DNA of 64,000 nucleotides, from positions 944,384 through 1,008,383 of the forward strand of contig ML976665.1 of the NCBI GenBank assembly GCA_010015655.1. The letters run 5' to 3'. This document shows positions 22,333-35,400 of the stretch, one piece after another. Made by a program: the position numbers and the translations under genes. The stretch is from Bimuria novae-zelandiae CBS 107.79. Taxonomy: Eukaryota > Ascomycota > Dothideomycetes > Pleosporales > Didymosphaeriaceae. Below the pieces are notes generated by a model that was given only the letters and a program-made list of their open reading frames with translations, was not told the DNA's origin and did not search any database. How positions within the stretch are numbered: position 1 is the stretch's first letter; every line of letters begins with the position of its first letter.

Positions 22333-23228
22333 TCATTTGCGATAGCCTGATATACCCTTATTTTTGCTGCTATGGTGTTCGTGTCTATTTTGTTGTGTTG
22401 TTGTTGTTGTTGTTGTTGTTGTCGTAGGATTAGTCATCCTCAGCGCGTCCAAAACCCTCGCAACGAACGTATTCTTCTGCAACCACCTATGCCTGTACCA
22501 ATCTTGTCTTAAGAGCATAGGCTGAAACTCACTCCGCTCATGCAAATTTAGATCGTTTAACAAGGGCAACCACTCACTCGGCTCATCTAAATCGAAGATC
22601 CTCCCCGACTTCATCATAACGGCATCTTTAACGCCTCTGTCCCTGAAGCCAACAAGTCGATCGAGGCATGCTTCCAGCATGAATGGTTCATGTTCCGCTG
22701 CTTTCTGTGTTGGTCGAATTTGGACGGTCCAAATATCGGGCGGCATCACGTCCAGCATCGCGTGCAACCTGTCCAGATACTTTCTCACTGGGTTGGGTCC
22801 CGAATGGAACAAATATGCAAACTCTCTGTCCATTTCTGGGAGCTGGAGCTCCACCACGATATGCCTGGGTAAGCATTGTGGTCTCCGAATCATGACGTGG
22901 CTCTTAAGAAGACGTCTTAGATTTTCTGGTGTCCCTATAACCGGCCTGGTACGCAGCACTTCGTCTTCGTGTTCAGCAGAAACAACAGGACCCATGAGAT
23001 CAGCGTAGTGCAGCGCTCGAGCATTGGCACTGATCCTGAGGTTCGTGTAATGGAGACATCGGCCTTCGAGTCCGAGATGCCAGTATATAATATTTCGTAA
23101 CTTCACGTAGGAGGCGAGTGAGCATCAGACCGCTAATGTGAGCGCACCACGTTCGAGAATAGCTGTGCACTGCGGCGGCGACTCGCGAACGCGCAGATTT
23201 GACGGTTTTAGGATCAAAGAGTGAATTC
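22333..23228 (-). pseudogene. F-box-like gene C, paralogue of B, one-base insertion
   Basis: Read from about 23228, the frame gives AAAVHSYSRTWCAHISGLML and then TRLLRE. One extra G (about 23100) shifts it to LRNIIYWHLGLEGRC, so the F-box-like motif LTRLLRELRNIIYWHL is split across two frames. The rest (22333-23100) is open for ~255 codons with a regular protein (RTRPVIGTPENLRRLLKSH, then LPEMDREFAYLFHSG) and ends with a poly-threonine tract from a GTT microsatellite. The true 5' end is unclear: a candidate first exon (ATG at 23398, donor at 23298) does not join in frame. Pseudogene or assembly error. Confidence 0.5.
22397..22422. repeat. (GTT)n trinucleotide repeat
   Basis: Eight to nine GTT/TTG units. 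On the minus strand they lie in gene C and encode a run of ten threonines near its C-terminus. Confidence 0.75.
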
Positions 23229-23814
23229 CTTTAGTGTGTTAGCTCAAGCAGCACCCATCGACTCGAGAGACCTTAGCTGCTGAAAATAAGGCGCTTACGG
23301 TGATTGAGCTTCCTTTTGATTTCTAAGAGCGCTGCTCTGGTCAGCAAGCTGCCGCGTGTATTGACGGGAGGACCGCTTACAGCACAAGAGCCACACATTT
23401 AGCCTCAACACATGCGCTTGTCGGAAATGGGCGTGAAGCGAAGTCCATATTGTCGCGAGGCTCTAGTCGACAGGAAAAAAACGGTACCTCACAGAGAGTT
23501 GTGAACAGAACTAGTAAGCTGCGATCAGTATAAATTACAGTGGCAGTGATGATGAAATGGCACGATGACTCGCAGCTCAGATGTATGAGTCTTTCTACGC
23601 TGCTGTTGAATTGGTACCGAGAGGACCGAATAACTGTTGCTCGAGACAAGATACGAAGATGGCCGGCACGCAACTGAAGCGCGACATGGGGACTTCACAA
23701 GAATCCTGGCGAAAACGTAGATTGCGGATGTGCATCCTGAAATTGAGCGTAGACATACATTTACAGTACAGTGTTAGGGCATCCTACATGAGCTATTCGT
23801 ACAAATGCGCCGGC
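23229..23814. other. Intergenic, upstream of gene C and 3' side of COX15
   Basis: Contains the possible but unjoined first exon of gene C (about 23299-23398, minus strand) and otherwise no gene that I can support. Confidence 0.35.
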
Positions 23815-25360
23815 TTACAGCTTCTGTGGTTCGGCCTGCGCAGTCGCAATGCGAGATCGGAGTGGCTGAGCCATTGCACTCTTCGGCGCATGTGGCTTGC
23901 TAGTGATCCGGCTCAAGATGGCGCGTCTAGGCATCGATATTCTGCTGTAGAGCACCACGGCGCCGGTCAGAAGAGCGAGCGCACCAGCTTGGTGAGCTGC
24001 GGCGAGCCAGGTGGGGACCATATAAATGAGAGTGCTGATTCCAAGAGCAGCCTGCAAGGACACGAGGTGAACTAGACCCATTACGCCTTTCTTGGCGTCT
24101 TTGGGAAGTTTGGATCGCACAGATTTGGAGAAGCGGGTATATGCAAAGAAAGAGAGGACAGCAGTGAAGGTGGTAGTAGCGAGAATTCGGTGGTCAAGCT
24201 GTACGAGAGAAGGGTTCTCGAGCATGTTACGCCACCACAGATCAGACTGGTCGGATACGTGGCTGTAGAATGGATCAAAAAGCTCTTTCTTCGGTGGCGT
24301 GAGTCCGAGGCCCATGTACGGGAATTCGTTGTAGATGAGACCAGCGTCCAGACCTGCCACGAGGGCGCCAGACATGGCAGTGGTGAAGACGAGCAGAGTC
24401 AGACCAACGACGGAACCTCGGAAGATGCGCAGGGCAGGTTGTCTGATTGTCTCCACCCATTCCGCTGCCTTCTTTGGATCGGCCAGCATGCGATGTTCTT
24501 TTAGGATGCCGAGACCAGTCAGCAACATGGAGCAGTACACGGCGAAAGCGGCACCCAGGTGGGCTGTCAAGCGGTACTGGCTGACGCGCGGATGGCTGCC
24601 CTCGGCGAAGAGGTCATCCTTCAAGCCGCTCTTGACCATCCACCAGCCGATGACGCCCTGGAAGCCTATCATGCCGCATATGCCCGTGAGCTTCCAAGCC
24701 ATCGACGGTGTGACCCTTCGACGGGCGATGAAGTAGGCGGTCGGGACGAGAAAGGTGAGGCCGATGACTCTGCCCCACACACGGTGCGCCCATTCCATGA
24801 AGTAGATTTGCTTGAACTCGGGAAGAGTCATGCTCGCGTTGAGCTGCTTGAATTCGGGCGAGGCCTTGTACTTGGTGAACTCGCTCTCCCAGTCGGCCTG
24901 GTTCATGGGCGGGAGGGAGCCGGTGACGGGGCGCCATTCGGTGATGCTCAGGCTGGTATAGTTAGCCAGGTTGCTTGCTTATGTATGGTATACAAGAGGC
25001 TCACCCCGACTCTGTGAGCCTGGTCAAACCACCGAAGATGACGATGCCGAACACGCTCGCAGCGCTACCTACCAGCCAGTATGCGACGCTGCTGGAGCTC
25101 GTCTCCGGCCAACTGCGGCTACCTGCCTTACTCTTCACGCCCACCTCGGAAAGTGAGCTTTCGATCGAAGCAGCACTGCTCCGCAGCGGCTGGGTCGACT
25201 TCCATCGCACCTGCTTCAGGACGGAAGGCTGGTGGGGAGACCTCCGTACAGGGGAGGTGCGCGCGGGGCCATTGAGGCAGGGACGACACACGAACAGGCG
25301 ACGCGTGAGGCGCGGTGCAGCCGTCTGCAGCTGCGGAAATGCCTGGAAGACGGATGCCAT
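23815..25360 (-). CDS. Heme A synthase COX15, mitochondrial
   Basis: Converts heme O to heme A by oxidising the C8 methyl group; required for cytochrome c oxidase assembly in the inner mitochondrial membrane. Two exons (25005-25360, 23815-24952) separated by a 52-nt intron (24953-25004) give 497 aa, normal for fungi. The N-terminus (MASVFQAFPQLQTAAPRLTR) is rich in Arg and lacks acids, as expected for a presequence. The core shows GGLTRLTESG with LSITEWRPVTGSLPP across the intron, and the four heme-ligating histidines are in EWAHRVWGR, RLTAHLGAA, VQLDHRILA and AAAHQAGA. The upstream in-frame ATG at 25537 is possible but the 25360 start fits targeting better. Divergent from the BTB gene. Confidence 0.95.
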
Positions 25361-25799
25361 CGTGAGGCGATGTGTGGTGGAGGACTCAGCGATCGATTGC
25401 GTCGGCTTTTCTTGCAATGCCGTCCCGTTGGTTCGACGGCGCGGCTCGGCGGCCGTTGCATGAACCCTACATGTACGTCGCACCTTCCTCAAGACGGCAA
25501 GACTGGCCGCGCGGGTACAAGTAATGGGGCGAGACATATCACAGGTCTGTCATCAGCGCGATCTGCGTCCAGCAGACCGAAAAGTGCAATGACGGCGTTG
25601 GGCCACCATCATCATCACCGCCCCCGCTCTTTTGAGACCTATAGTCGACCCGTTACTTATCATTCACCGCCCGCTGCTTTTCCGAGGAAGACTGCTAGAA
25701 GGTAGAACCGCTGCGTAATACCCCGTCAACACTCACTAGCCTTGCGCCGTCGCCTATCACCTCCCCTCTGATGCGCGTAGCTCGCCGCCTTTCCTGACC
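25361..25799. promoter_or_regulatory. Shared promoter region of COX15 and the BTB gene
   Basis: 439 bp between two divergent start codons. No single motif was assigned; the arrangement implies a bidirectional promoter. Confidence 0.4.
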
Positions 25800-28767
25800 A
25801 TGAGCACACCCGTCCAAGGCGGGCACGAGGAGGAAGCCGCCGGTCGTCCTCTGTCGACGCCAGAGATTGGCCGTCCGGACAGCGAGCGCCTGTCCCAAGC
25901 CTGGACCCTAGTACCGGACGACCAAGCACAGGACCGCGCTCCCCGCGTGACGAGCCTCTTTTCTGCTGGCCGCGGCGCTGCGTTACCTGAAGGATCGTCG
26001 GAACAGCACACGCAGGACGCCGCTGCTCCTCATGTGGGCGGTCCATCGCCCTCCAACTCTTCACGCCCTCTGGCCACGCTCGCGAGCTTTGCCAACATGA
26101 AACGCAGCCAGAGAATGAGGGCCCAAGAGGAACCATCGCCCATCGCGCAGTTCAGCACCCAAATCCCCAGTGCGCAAAAGACTACTGACGACCCCACGAC
26201 TCCACCGGACAGCAAGCCGGCCAGGGAGACCCGCGGCCGTGAGTACACGACCCTTACGACCCTCAGTCGACTGTTTGCGGGCAATGACACAGTGCCGGAC
26301 TCACGGACGCCGTCCTATAACCAGGCCACCGGGCCGTTGCATATGCGAGGTAACTAAGAACCTTGTGTGTGTGCCCGTGTGCTATTTGCTGACTGCTACA
26401 GCGTCGAGCGAGTCCATACCCCTGCCCGACCATCTCTACACTCGCGGCCTGCTCGAAGGTCGGCACTCGGACATTACCGTCATTGCGTTTGGGCAGAGAT
26501 ACAACCTCCACCGTTTGATCCTCGATCGCGCCCCGTTCTTCACGACCGCCCTGTCAGAGCCCTGGATTGAGAGCCAGTCGAGGGAGGTGAAGCTATACCC
26601 CGAGGACATCGATAGCAACATCACGCAAGCCGCCTTTGAGCTGGCGATCAAGCGGCTCTATGGTGTAGACATTTCGCCAGAGAGCGACGTTGAGGCTATT
26701 GGCCTATTCGCAGCGGGCTGCTGGCTGGAGATGCAGGACTTGATCGACGGTTCAATCGAATCCATACTGCGTCAGATGACACCGGAGCTTCTGGGTCCCT
26801 TGATTCGTCTGGTCACTTCCAATTATTATGGCCGCTCTGGAGACCGCATCCTGGAATCAGCCAAAGCCATGTTGAGCCGCAACGGGTGGGAGATGCCGCT
26901 GAAGTTCTGGGATGGCATGCCAGGCGACATCATACGCGAACTGGTGGCTTCGGATGGTTTCTATGTGGACAGCGAGTGGGACCGATGGGTGCTTGCTAAG
27001 TGCCTGCTGGACCGCAGACTGAGACAAGCTGCTGTAGGTGCCGGCTTGATACAGCGAGGACAGCGGCCAACCCCCAAGGCTCCCAACTCATCGGCGTTGA
27101 CCGCCGTACGCTTTGGGGGCGCCTACCGACAGGATTCACTAACGCTACAGCAATCTGGAACTGACACCCAGAGCGACTGGCTCGCCTTATATTCTGACCC
27201 TGATATTGAGCGCATCTTGGTCCTGCTAGACGAGGGTATTCACTACATTCACATGGAGTACGAGCAACTCGAATTCATCCGAGAGGCTCGTGACGTGTTT
27301 GGCCTACCAGTCATGCCGGACAGGGTCATTTCGAACGCGTTGTGGCAACAACTTGCATTGCGTCAGAAAGTTGTGAATGCCGACGAGTCTTCGCAAGAAC
27401 TAGGTCTGTGCAAACAGCCACCGGAGCCAGTTACGGCGAATACTGGCACTAAGACGGAAGGCTTTGGCTCAATCAAAGGCAAGCAGAAAGCAATCGCTCA
27501 GCGATCTAATGAGGACAAGGAGACCGAGTGGGATTCTGGCAGCTGGGGCGGTAGCGGCAAACCTCGCAAATTCTGGATACCGAGTTCAGACTGCAACATT
27601 GTCCTGGGAAACGGCACCGATCCCGTTGTCACCACTTCAAGCTCGTTCCAGCGTCACGCGACACGCTTGTCTGCCACACTACAGCCAGAGGATGCTCAAT
27701 GGGCCACTGACTTTGCCTCGTCTCCTGGCACAATGGCGAACCCGAATACGAGAACCGACCATGGTCGGCCGATTTCCGCAGGCGGAAGCAACGCAGGACA
27801 GCCAAGACCCATAGCTTACACCGAATTTCCTCCATTTCGCTTTGCCGCCGAATTCCCGAACCCTCGATTTCTCAAGGAAAAGAAGAGGGTCTATTCACGA
27901 ACCGTATCGTACGCTGGGTCTCTCTGGAACATTTACATACAAAAGGTCAGATCGGCGAAGAATGTGCAACTGGGTGTATATCTTCACCGTGCGAAGGAGC
28001 GTGAAGGAGACGACAACCTCCACGCGAATGGCGTTAGCCAGCAGAATGCGGGATCGGTCGACCAAAGGATTGGGCAACTTGAGAGGGAGATGATGCTGCG
28101 TAGTGAACGACGAGAGCGCCGACGCAGTGGCCGTGGTCCACCGACGGATCATGCAAATGACGAAGATACGAGCGGCAGCGGAGGCGATGTGGATGGTACT
28201 TTGGTATCGAAAGGCTCTCGAAACGCTTTCTTTACGCCCGGGTCGCTGGTTGGCCGTAGGAGTGGTACCATCCCTCGTCTGTCGTCTGCCCGAGGACATT
28301 CCCAATTCCAATTCCCAGCAGTTGGTTCACCTCCCACTGATGGCGAAGGTCCCGCCGAGTCACCGTTCTTTCCGTTGACCGACGCTCCTTCAGACATTCC
28401 ATCCGATGACTCCGATGACGAGGACGACGAGTCACCGATCTCGTATCCTGATCCTTTGCTATTAGCTCAGCGACGAACTCGTGCAACGACTCCTACTCTG
28501 CCTACATATGTTGACGCTCGTCCGACTATCAAGACCTACTTCAAAATCTATAGTCCGTCAAAGGGTGGCAGGATGCTAAGCGTATACGAAAGCGCACCAG
28601 ACCGCTTTAATTTTAGCCAAAGCTGGGGTTGGAAGAGCAGCACTTTGATGTTAGACGAAGTCGCTCTCACAGGTGGAGCCGTGGAGCCGACTCCCCCTGA
28701 CGATGGTATCCCGAACAAGAAAGGCGAGGGCAAGCTGAGGTTCATGGTGGTCATCGGGAATCTTTAG
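25800..28767 (+). CDS. BTB/POZ domain protein
   Basis: Two exons (25800-26349, 26402-28767) with a 52-nt intron give 971 aa. Residues 1-190 are low-complexity (Pro, Ser, Thr, Ala). The BTB fold follows at about 195-320: DHLYTRGLLEGRHSDITVIA then FGQRYNLHRLILDRAPFF and SREVKLYPEDID. A helical BACK-like region extends to about 420. Residues ~530-640 hold a conserved-looking segment (YTEFPPFRFAAEF, SYAGSLWNIYIQKV), followed by an acidic serine-rich linker (DDSDDEDDES). A C-terminal module (KTYFKIYSPSKGGRMLSVYE, WGWKSSTLML) ends at TAG. BTB proteins of this kind act as adaptors for cullin-3 ubiquitin ligases or as scaffolds; the specific role here is unknown. Confidence 0.88.
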
Positions 28768-29360
28768 GAGAATGCTGGAGAGCCATCACGTGCACGAAAT
28801 CGGGCGTACTGACGTTAGGCATTTGTTTTTCGCGATACCAGAATTTTTTTACTGCATCAGCGAGCGGATTGCCTCCTCGGGCGTTTTGATTGCTCACAGG
28901 AATATGAGCATTTTTCCTACGATTTATGACACATACGTTCTCAGTAAATGTATAAACACTTTTCAAATTTCAAACATCGTACGCCGCCGTCGCGTAAAGT
29001 GCTCACTGCGTACCAGCTATCACAACCAAGGAGATTCATTGACCAATCATGTGAGCCGGACGCTAACATCGCCACCAGTGATCGCCATAGAATCATCGAA
29101 GAACACTGGACTCTTGCGGATCGCGCCCCCGGGTTGTTGGAGTCTTCCCCGCATTGCCGCTCACGTGTATGTTAATGGGCGACCGAAATCAGTAATCCGA
29201 AGAGCTGCTAGGGCCGCTGGCGGTTCCAGTCACCGTTTTGAGAAACTGACGTTGACGACGAGGTATGTCTATGATCTTCAAAGCTCCGCTGTCGGCATGC
29301 TGCCTTTTCTCCGAGATCTTTCTGTTTGACTTATGAGAAGAAACCATTTTCGATTTATCA
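28768..29360. other. Intergenic, upstream of the transketolase paralogue
   Basis: About 0.6 kb without a supported gene; holds the BTB gene 3' end and the promoter of the transketolase-like gene. Confidence 0.4.
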
Positions 29361-31716
29361 ATGCCCAAAAGAAAGGCAGCTTCTATCAGCATGATTGACG
29401 TTCATATGCAAGATGCAAACGGCTCAACAGCTTACGGCAAAGCCGCCGTCAATGGGCTCCTGCAGGAAGAATCGAAGCCTTCCGCGCCTAATCAAACCAA
29501 CCAGGAAGATGTGCAGCTGGTGTTTCAGAGTTTCAGACTTTTGATTGCGGATCTTTGTCAGCAATTCGGCATGGGTAGGTTTTGCCTCATTCAGATACAC
29601 AGGCTATGCTGATAGTTTTAGGTCATCCTGGTGGTGCGATTGGTATGGCAGCGCTTGGAGTCGCGCTCTGGAAGTACGCCATGCGATATGCGCCGCACTC
29701 TCCTGATTGGTTCAACAGAGACAGGTTCATACTCTCGAATGGTGAGTTCATGCCAAAGTAATGGATGTTCAGCAATCTTACGTGGATCAGGACATGCATG
29801 TCTATTTCAGTATGTCAACTTGTATCTATCCGGATACAAAGCCATGACCTGTGAACAGCTCCTATCGTACCATTCCGATCGAGCAGATAGTCTCTGCCCT
29901 GACCATCCTGAGATCAAGCACGATGGCATTGAGCTTACCACAGGTCCTTTGGGTCAGGGTATCTCGAACGCGGTGGGATTGGCTATTGCAACGAAGCATT
30001 TGGCTGCGACGTTCAACCGCCCGGGGTTCGAGGTCGTAAATAACCACACTTGGTGCTCGATTGGAGATGCGTGCTTACAAGGTAGTTTCCCCTTTCAAAC
30101 CCTTGCTCGGATATGAAGCTGATAGACGTTCTAGAGGGCGTCGGCTGCGAAGTGCTCAGCTATGCTGGTCATCTCAAGCTTAATAATCTCACGGTGATAT
30201 ACGATAACAATCAAATCACCTGCGACGGTTCGGTGGATCTCACCAATACCGAAGACGTAAACAAGAAGATGGAAGCCTGCGGCTGGGAAGTTATAGATGT
30301 ACACGACGGTGTCAACGACGTGGAGGGTATAGTCGCCGCGCTTGAGCAAGGTCGTGATCCGAAGCGTACGAAACCGCTTTTCATCAACGTGCGGTCCATC
30401 ATTGGCGTAGGATCCGCCGTGGCAGGCCAGGCTGTCTCGCATGGCGCTCCTCTCGGAAAGGACAATGTTGCGGCGATGAAGAAGGAGTATGGCTGGGACA
30501 CGGAGAAAGTGTTCTACATCCCCGACAAGGTCAAGAAGTTCTACGAGGATCTTCCAGCGAGAGGGAGAGACACGTCAAAGAATGGAACGATTTGCTCGCG
30601 CGGAACGAGAAGCAACATCCCGACCTAGCAAAAACGTTCAAGAGTAGAATGACCGGCGAACTGCCTCCCAACTGGGAATCCATGATCCCCACCTCCTTCC
30701 CCTCCGACCCAACCCCCGCCCGCAAATCCAACAACATGGCGGTCGGCGAAATCTTCGCCAAATGCCCCACCTTCATGGTCGGCACCGCAGACCTCACCCC
30801 CTCCGTAAACATGACCTGGCCCAACTACGAGATCTTCAATCCGCCGGACCTCAAGCCGACCTCCGGCAAGCAAGGCTCCTACACCGGCCGCTACATCCAC
30901 TACGGCATCCGCGAGCACGTCATGGCGGCCATCGCCAACGGGCTCGCCGCCTTCGCGCCCCGCACCATCATCCCGATTACGTCTACCTTCTTAATGTTCT
31001 ACCTGTACGCCGCGCCCGCCGTGCGCATGGGCGCTCTGCAGAAACTCAAAGTCATCCACGTCGTGACGCAGGATTCCATTGGCGCCGGCGAAGACGGGCC
31101 TACACACCAGCCTGTCGAGCTCGCTGCGCTGTACCGCGCGATGCCGAACCTGGAGTACATGCGTCCGGGGGACAGCGAGGAGGTGGCGGGCGCGTGGAAG
31201 CGGGCTATTTCGTACGACGATGGGCCAAGCATGATATCTGTTTCTCGTCACGCTGTTCCGCAGCTGCCTGGCCTGACGAACCGCGAGGGCGTCGCGAGGG
31301 GCGCGTATGTCCTCAAAGAAGAATCCACCGCGCAGGTCACGCTTATTGGCGTCGGCGCGGAACTCTCTTTCGCGGTTAACGTCGCGGAACACTTATCCTC
31401 GCACTGCGATATTAACGCCCGCGTGGTGAGCTTCCTGTGCCATAAGCTATTTCGCGAACAACCTTTATCCTATCAACGGGACGTCCTCAGACGTCATGAA
31501 GGCGTCCCTGCGGTGGTGGAACCGTATGCTAGTCTAGGGTGGGAGAGGTGGGCGGATGCGGGCGTGGTGATGAAGGGATTTGGACATTCGCTGCCGGGGA
31601 AGTATATTTATGAACACTTTGGGTATGCGACGGAGGATATGGCGGAGAGGATTCAGGAGTTCGTGGGGGAGTGGAAGGAGGGGAATCTGGGGAGGCGGGA
31701 GTTTGTGGAGCTGTGA
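29361..31716 (+). CDS. Transketolase / dihydroxyacetone-synthase-like protein with an apparent frameshift
   Basis: Thiamine-diphosphate enzyme of the transketolase family. Exons 29361-29574, 29622-29741, 29791-30081 and 30135 onward join cleanly. Family marks: QFGMGHPGGAIGMAALGVAL, RDRFILSNGHACLFQYV, the diphosphate region GDACLQEGVGCEVLSYAGHL with YDNNQITCDG, ITSTFLMFYLYAAPAVRMGA, QDSIGAGEDGPTHQPVE and VEPYASLGWERWADAG. Near 30548-30560 the frame must shift by one base (between YEDLPAR and ERHVKEWNDLLARN) to stay in the enzyme; no intron fits. Otherwise the frame is open to TGA at 31716, about 735 residues. The usual GDG is GDA here. The C-terminus (FVEL) lacks a PTS1. It is more divergent than a primary pentose-phosphate transketolase, so an accessory paralogue is likely. 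Either a recent pseudogene or a sequence error. Confidence 0.82.
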
Positions 31717-32440
31717 GAGGGAGGGTTTTTGAAGTAGGAGGTTGTTGGATCGATGGAGTGTTTAGGCGAATGTGTTGTAGGAAACTTTGCCGCTGTTTTG
31801 GTGGTATGTTATGCGGTATAGTGCCTAGGCATAACTACAGCTTTGCAGACATTGATCAAATGAAATGAAAATTGCCGTAGGCCTATGAGATCCGAGCTGT
31901 TGATGGAAGCGGAGTTCGAGTAAGGGGTTGGTTGTGGAGCGCTTCAGGTTCACTAGTGTTGCTGCCTGGCGAGAGTGGGGGAGGCTAAGCCCGTTTCGTC
32001 TCATGATGCTTGCAGCGCGAATGCGACGCATTCGTTGTTTCCGTGATGCAATTGTTTCCTATTATTCGCAGTCTAAGCCTTAGACGCGTGCATAACTCTC
32101 AGTTGTAAACCAATCAAGAAGAGCACTGCTTCATGTGAGCTGAACATGCGTAAAGAGCTCTCTTGGTCCTTCACTCTTTCTCCCTTTATATTGTTGGTAA
32201 TTTTTGAATTCATTCGTTTGCAGGCGCCCCTTGGAGCAACACGGGGTACAATAGGATTTCATCACCATCCTATTTCCAAGCCCGTTCACCTGACAACGTG
32301 CTGACCGCGGAATAGCGATGAGTCAACCCCAACGCGTACTCGCATGACAATCCATCCTCGTCTCACCTCCCACATCACTGTAAGACCTGACTAGCCGGTA
32401 GCTCACCCACCTGCTGCATCACGTCGTAACATCCCCATCC
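31717..32440. other. Intergenic, upstream of the ABC transporter
   Basis: About 0.7 kb with no supported gene. It contains the promoter of the ABCC gene; a CCCTTTATATTG segment near 32190 is a weak TATA candidate. Confidence 0.4.
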
Positions 32441-35400
32441 ATGTCGCACTGTGACCAACGCATCGGTCCTCGTGTCAACCCATCATGCCGCTCGTTCGAC
32501 TTCACGCTCTATTTTCAGGACCTTTTCTTTGCGATAACGCCACAAGCCATTCTCATTGTCTTCCTAATCTTACCGACTATACGTCTGCTCGGAGCTCAGG
32601 ATGTTGTTAAACGCACGAAGAAAGCTGTGGTCAAAGCTGTGAGTACACTTTGTTCCATTCCGTACTATTGTTCCGGACTCTGACAATTTTCGAAAATTCA
32701 GGCTCTGTATCTCGCCCTTTTTACATGTCAGATAATTTTTCTGGTCCTCAGATCACGGCAGGGGCAGCTGTACACCCCCGCTTCCATCGCCGCCGATGTC
32801 CTCGCTATCGTGGCCACCCTCGCCGCTGCTAGTTTCTCGTGGCTCCAGCACCATCGATCGGAGCAACCGTCGGCTCTACTCGCGATTTACTTTGCCTGCG
32901 ACTCCCTGCTCAGCGTCGTACGTACTAGGAGTCTATGGCTAATACCACAATCGACAAGACCGGCAGTCTTGCAGACTCTCATCCTCCTCCAGGGCGTTGG
33001 CATCCTTCTCGTAGAGTCTCTTGGCAAGAAAGCCGCCCTGAGATCACCGGAGAAGTTTCAATCCTCTGGTCCGGAACCTTTCACCGGGTTCTGGAATCTT
33101 GTCGGCTTTTCTTGGCTGCTCGGGACATTGAGGCGCGGCTATCACAGCATCCTTTCCGTTGATGACCTCCCGGACCTCGACTACCGCCTCGACTCGGTAG
33201 CTCTGCGTGAAAGACTAGCCAGTACCTGGTCCAAATGTATGCATATCTCTTGCTTCTGTCCGAACGAGGTGCAGCCTGACTAACGTGTGACGAAACAGAC
33301 GACAAGACTCAAAAAGGCACTTTGCTCCTGGCATGCTTCCGCGCGTATGCTCCAGCCTTTCTATCGGCAATCGTTCCACGTCTCATGTTGAGCGCCCTCA
33401 AGTTCGCACAGCCCTTTATGATTACCAAACTCATCCACTTCGTCGGCGACAAGAGCGCACCGGAATATTTTGGTCATGGCCTTATAGGCGCATATGCACT
33501 CGTATATTTTGGCATGGCTGTAAGGCTGAACTTGGCGTATCTTGATCTTACGTTGATCTGACTACTACAGATCTCGCAAGCGCTATTTGGATACATGACG
33601 TTCCGATTTCTCATCCGTCTAAGGGGTGGCCTGATAGCCCTCATCTACCAACAGACCGTCGAAGCTCGAGCCGTTGACCTCGGGAGCATCAACGGTCTCA
33701 CACTGATGGGTACCGACGTGGAGCGCATCATCCTCAATTTTCTTACCATACACGAGGTGTGGGCTTCGGTCATCGATATCGCCGTTGCTATATTCCTGCT
33801 GCAGAGGCAAGTGCTTCTCGCATGTCTTGTCCCGGCAGGTGTCACTTTCGGTAAGACATTTGTTTTCCGTAGTGATGTCTGGTATCCATCCGTGCTAAAG
33901 TATTGTAGTATTCGTGCTGGCTACATTCAAGTTTTCAGCTTTGGCCAAGGCTGCCCAACGGGCGTGGATCGAGAATGTTGAAAAGCGACTAGGGGTCACG
34001 TCTGTCATGATCGGGACCATGAGGACCGTGAAAATGCTTGGACTGAGCGAAAAGATGTCCAACATCGTCAGCAACTTTCGTAGCGACGAAATCGACAGCT
34101 CCTCGAGATATCGCAAAATTCTCATCAGCATTATATTCCTTTGTGAGTGCCACGCCCTCTTATCCCACACAAAGAATGAACGCCGTAGCTGACTTTTTTT
34201 CGCTCAAAGCCGTCGTGCCGCAAAATCTGGCACCGATGCTCACATTTGCCGTATTTTACGCTATAGCGGCCGCGAAAAATGACAGCTCGATTCTTGCGGG
34301 AGAGGCATTCGCATCGCTGTCCCTTATTTCTCTGGTCACAGTACCAACCCTGACACTGATAAGAGCTGTTCCCGCCCTCATTCAGTGCTTCAGCTGCTTT
34401 GATCGGATTCAAGAGTACTGCAGCCAGCCTATTCGGCCTCGTCATCTACTGAGGAGTCCAAACTCTCACCAAACACTGTTAGGCAGTGATGACACAGGAT
34501 CCGAGGTAGAACTGAGCACAGTACAATCGAGCCGTCTTCAGACAAATACCGAACAACCGCTCGTTTGTTTTCACAATCAGGAAGTCGCGTGGGAGAAATC
34601 CGGTTCTGCAACACTCAAGTCACTCCATGCGGAGATCCATGCGCGACGCTTCACAGTCATCCTTGGACCAACAGGGAGTGGCAAGTCGACTCTTCTGGAG
34701 ACTATACTCGAGGAAACAGTCTCACTGTATGGTGATACTGATCGACGCTTCTCCACGGCTGCGTACTGTGCACAGGTGCCATGGTTGGTTAATGGTAGCG
34801 TTCGAGACAACATCGTGGCTGACGCGGCGGGTCTCATAGATGAAAAGTGGTTTGCGACAGTACTTTGGGCATGTGGTCTGGAGAACGATATTGCAACACT
34901 CAAACAGAAAGATCTTACCCCAGTTGGAAGCAGTGGCAGCAATTTGAGTGGCGGTCAACGACAGCGCGTGGTGAGTAACATTCCTCAAAATCAATGACGT
35001 TGGTCGCTAACCAGCATACGCAGTCTTTGGCCAGGGCGATATATTCCAGGAAGAATATTATACTGCTAGACGACGTCTTCAGCGGAGTTGATGCCCGTAA
35101 CACTGCACTTATATCGGAGCGCCTGTTTGGACGCCGGGGGCTTCTCCACAAAAGCCTGACCACTGTGATGCTAGTTACTCATGCCCGTGAGTGTGAAATC
35201 ACATTCGAAAGAGAAAAAACGAGACTAACTAACTCAAATAGCATCACTGATATCCCTTGCAGACGATGCTATTGTTGTGGAGGATGGCACCATCACCGAG
35301 TTTGGTCCCATTGATCAGTTGAGAGCATCAAACGGATACGTTACCCGGCTTCAACTCAAGACATCGGCAGACGCAAGCGAAATTGAGGTTTTCTCATCCG

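Noticed and set aside
23299..23398. First exon of F-box-like gene C
   Set aside because: It has an ATG and a good GTAAGC donor, but no acceptor joins it to the conserved frame, so it is only mentioned.
30762..31379. Long alternative frames over the transketolase 3' half
   Set aside because: GC-rich coding sequence creates open shadow frames; the peptides are Arg/His repeats without motif.
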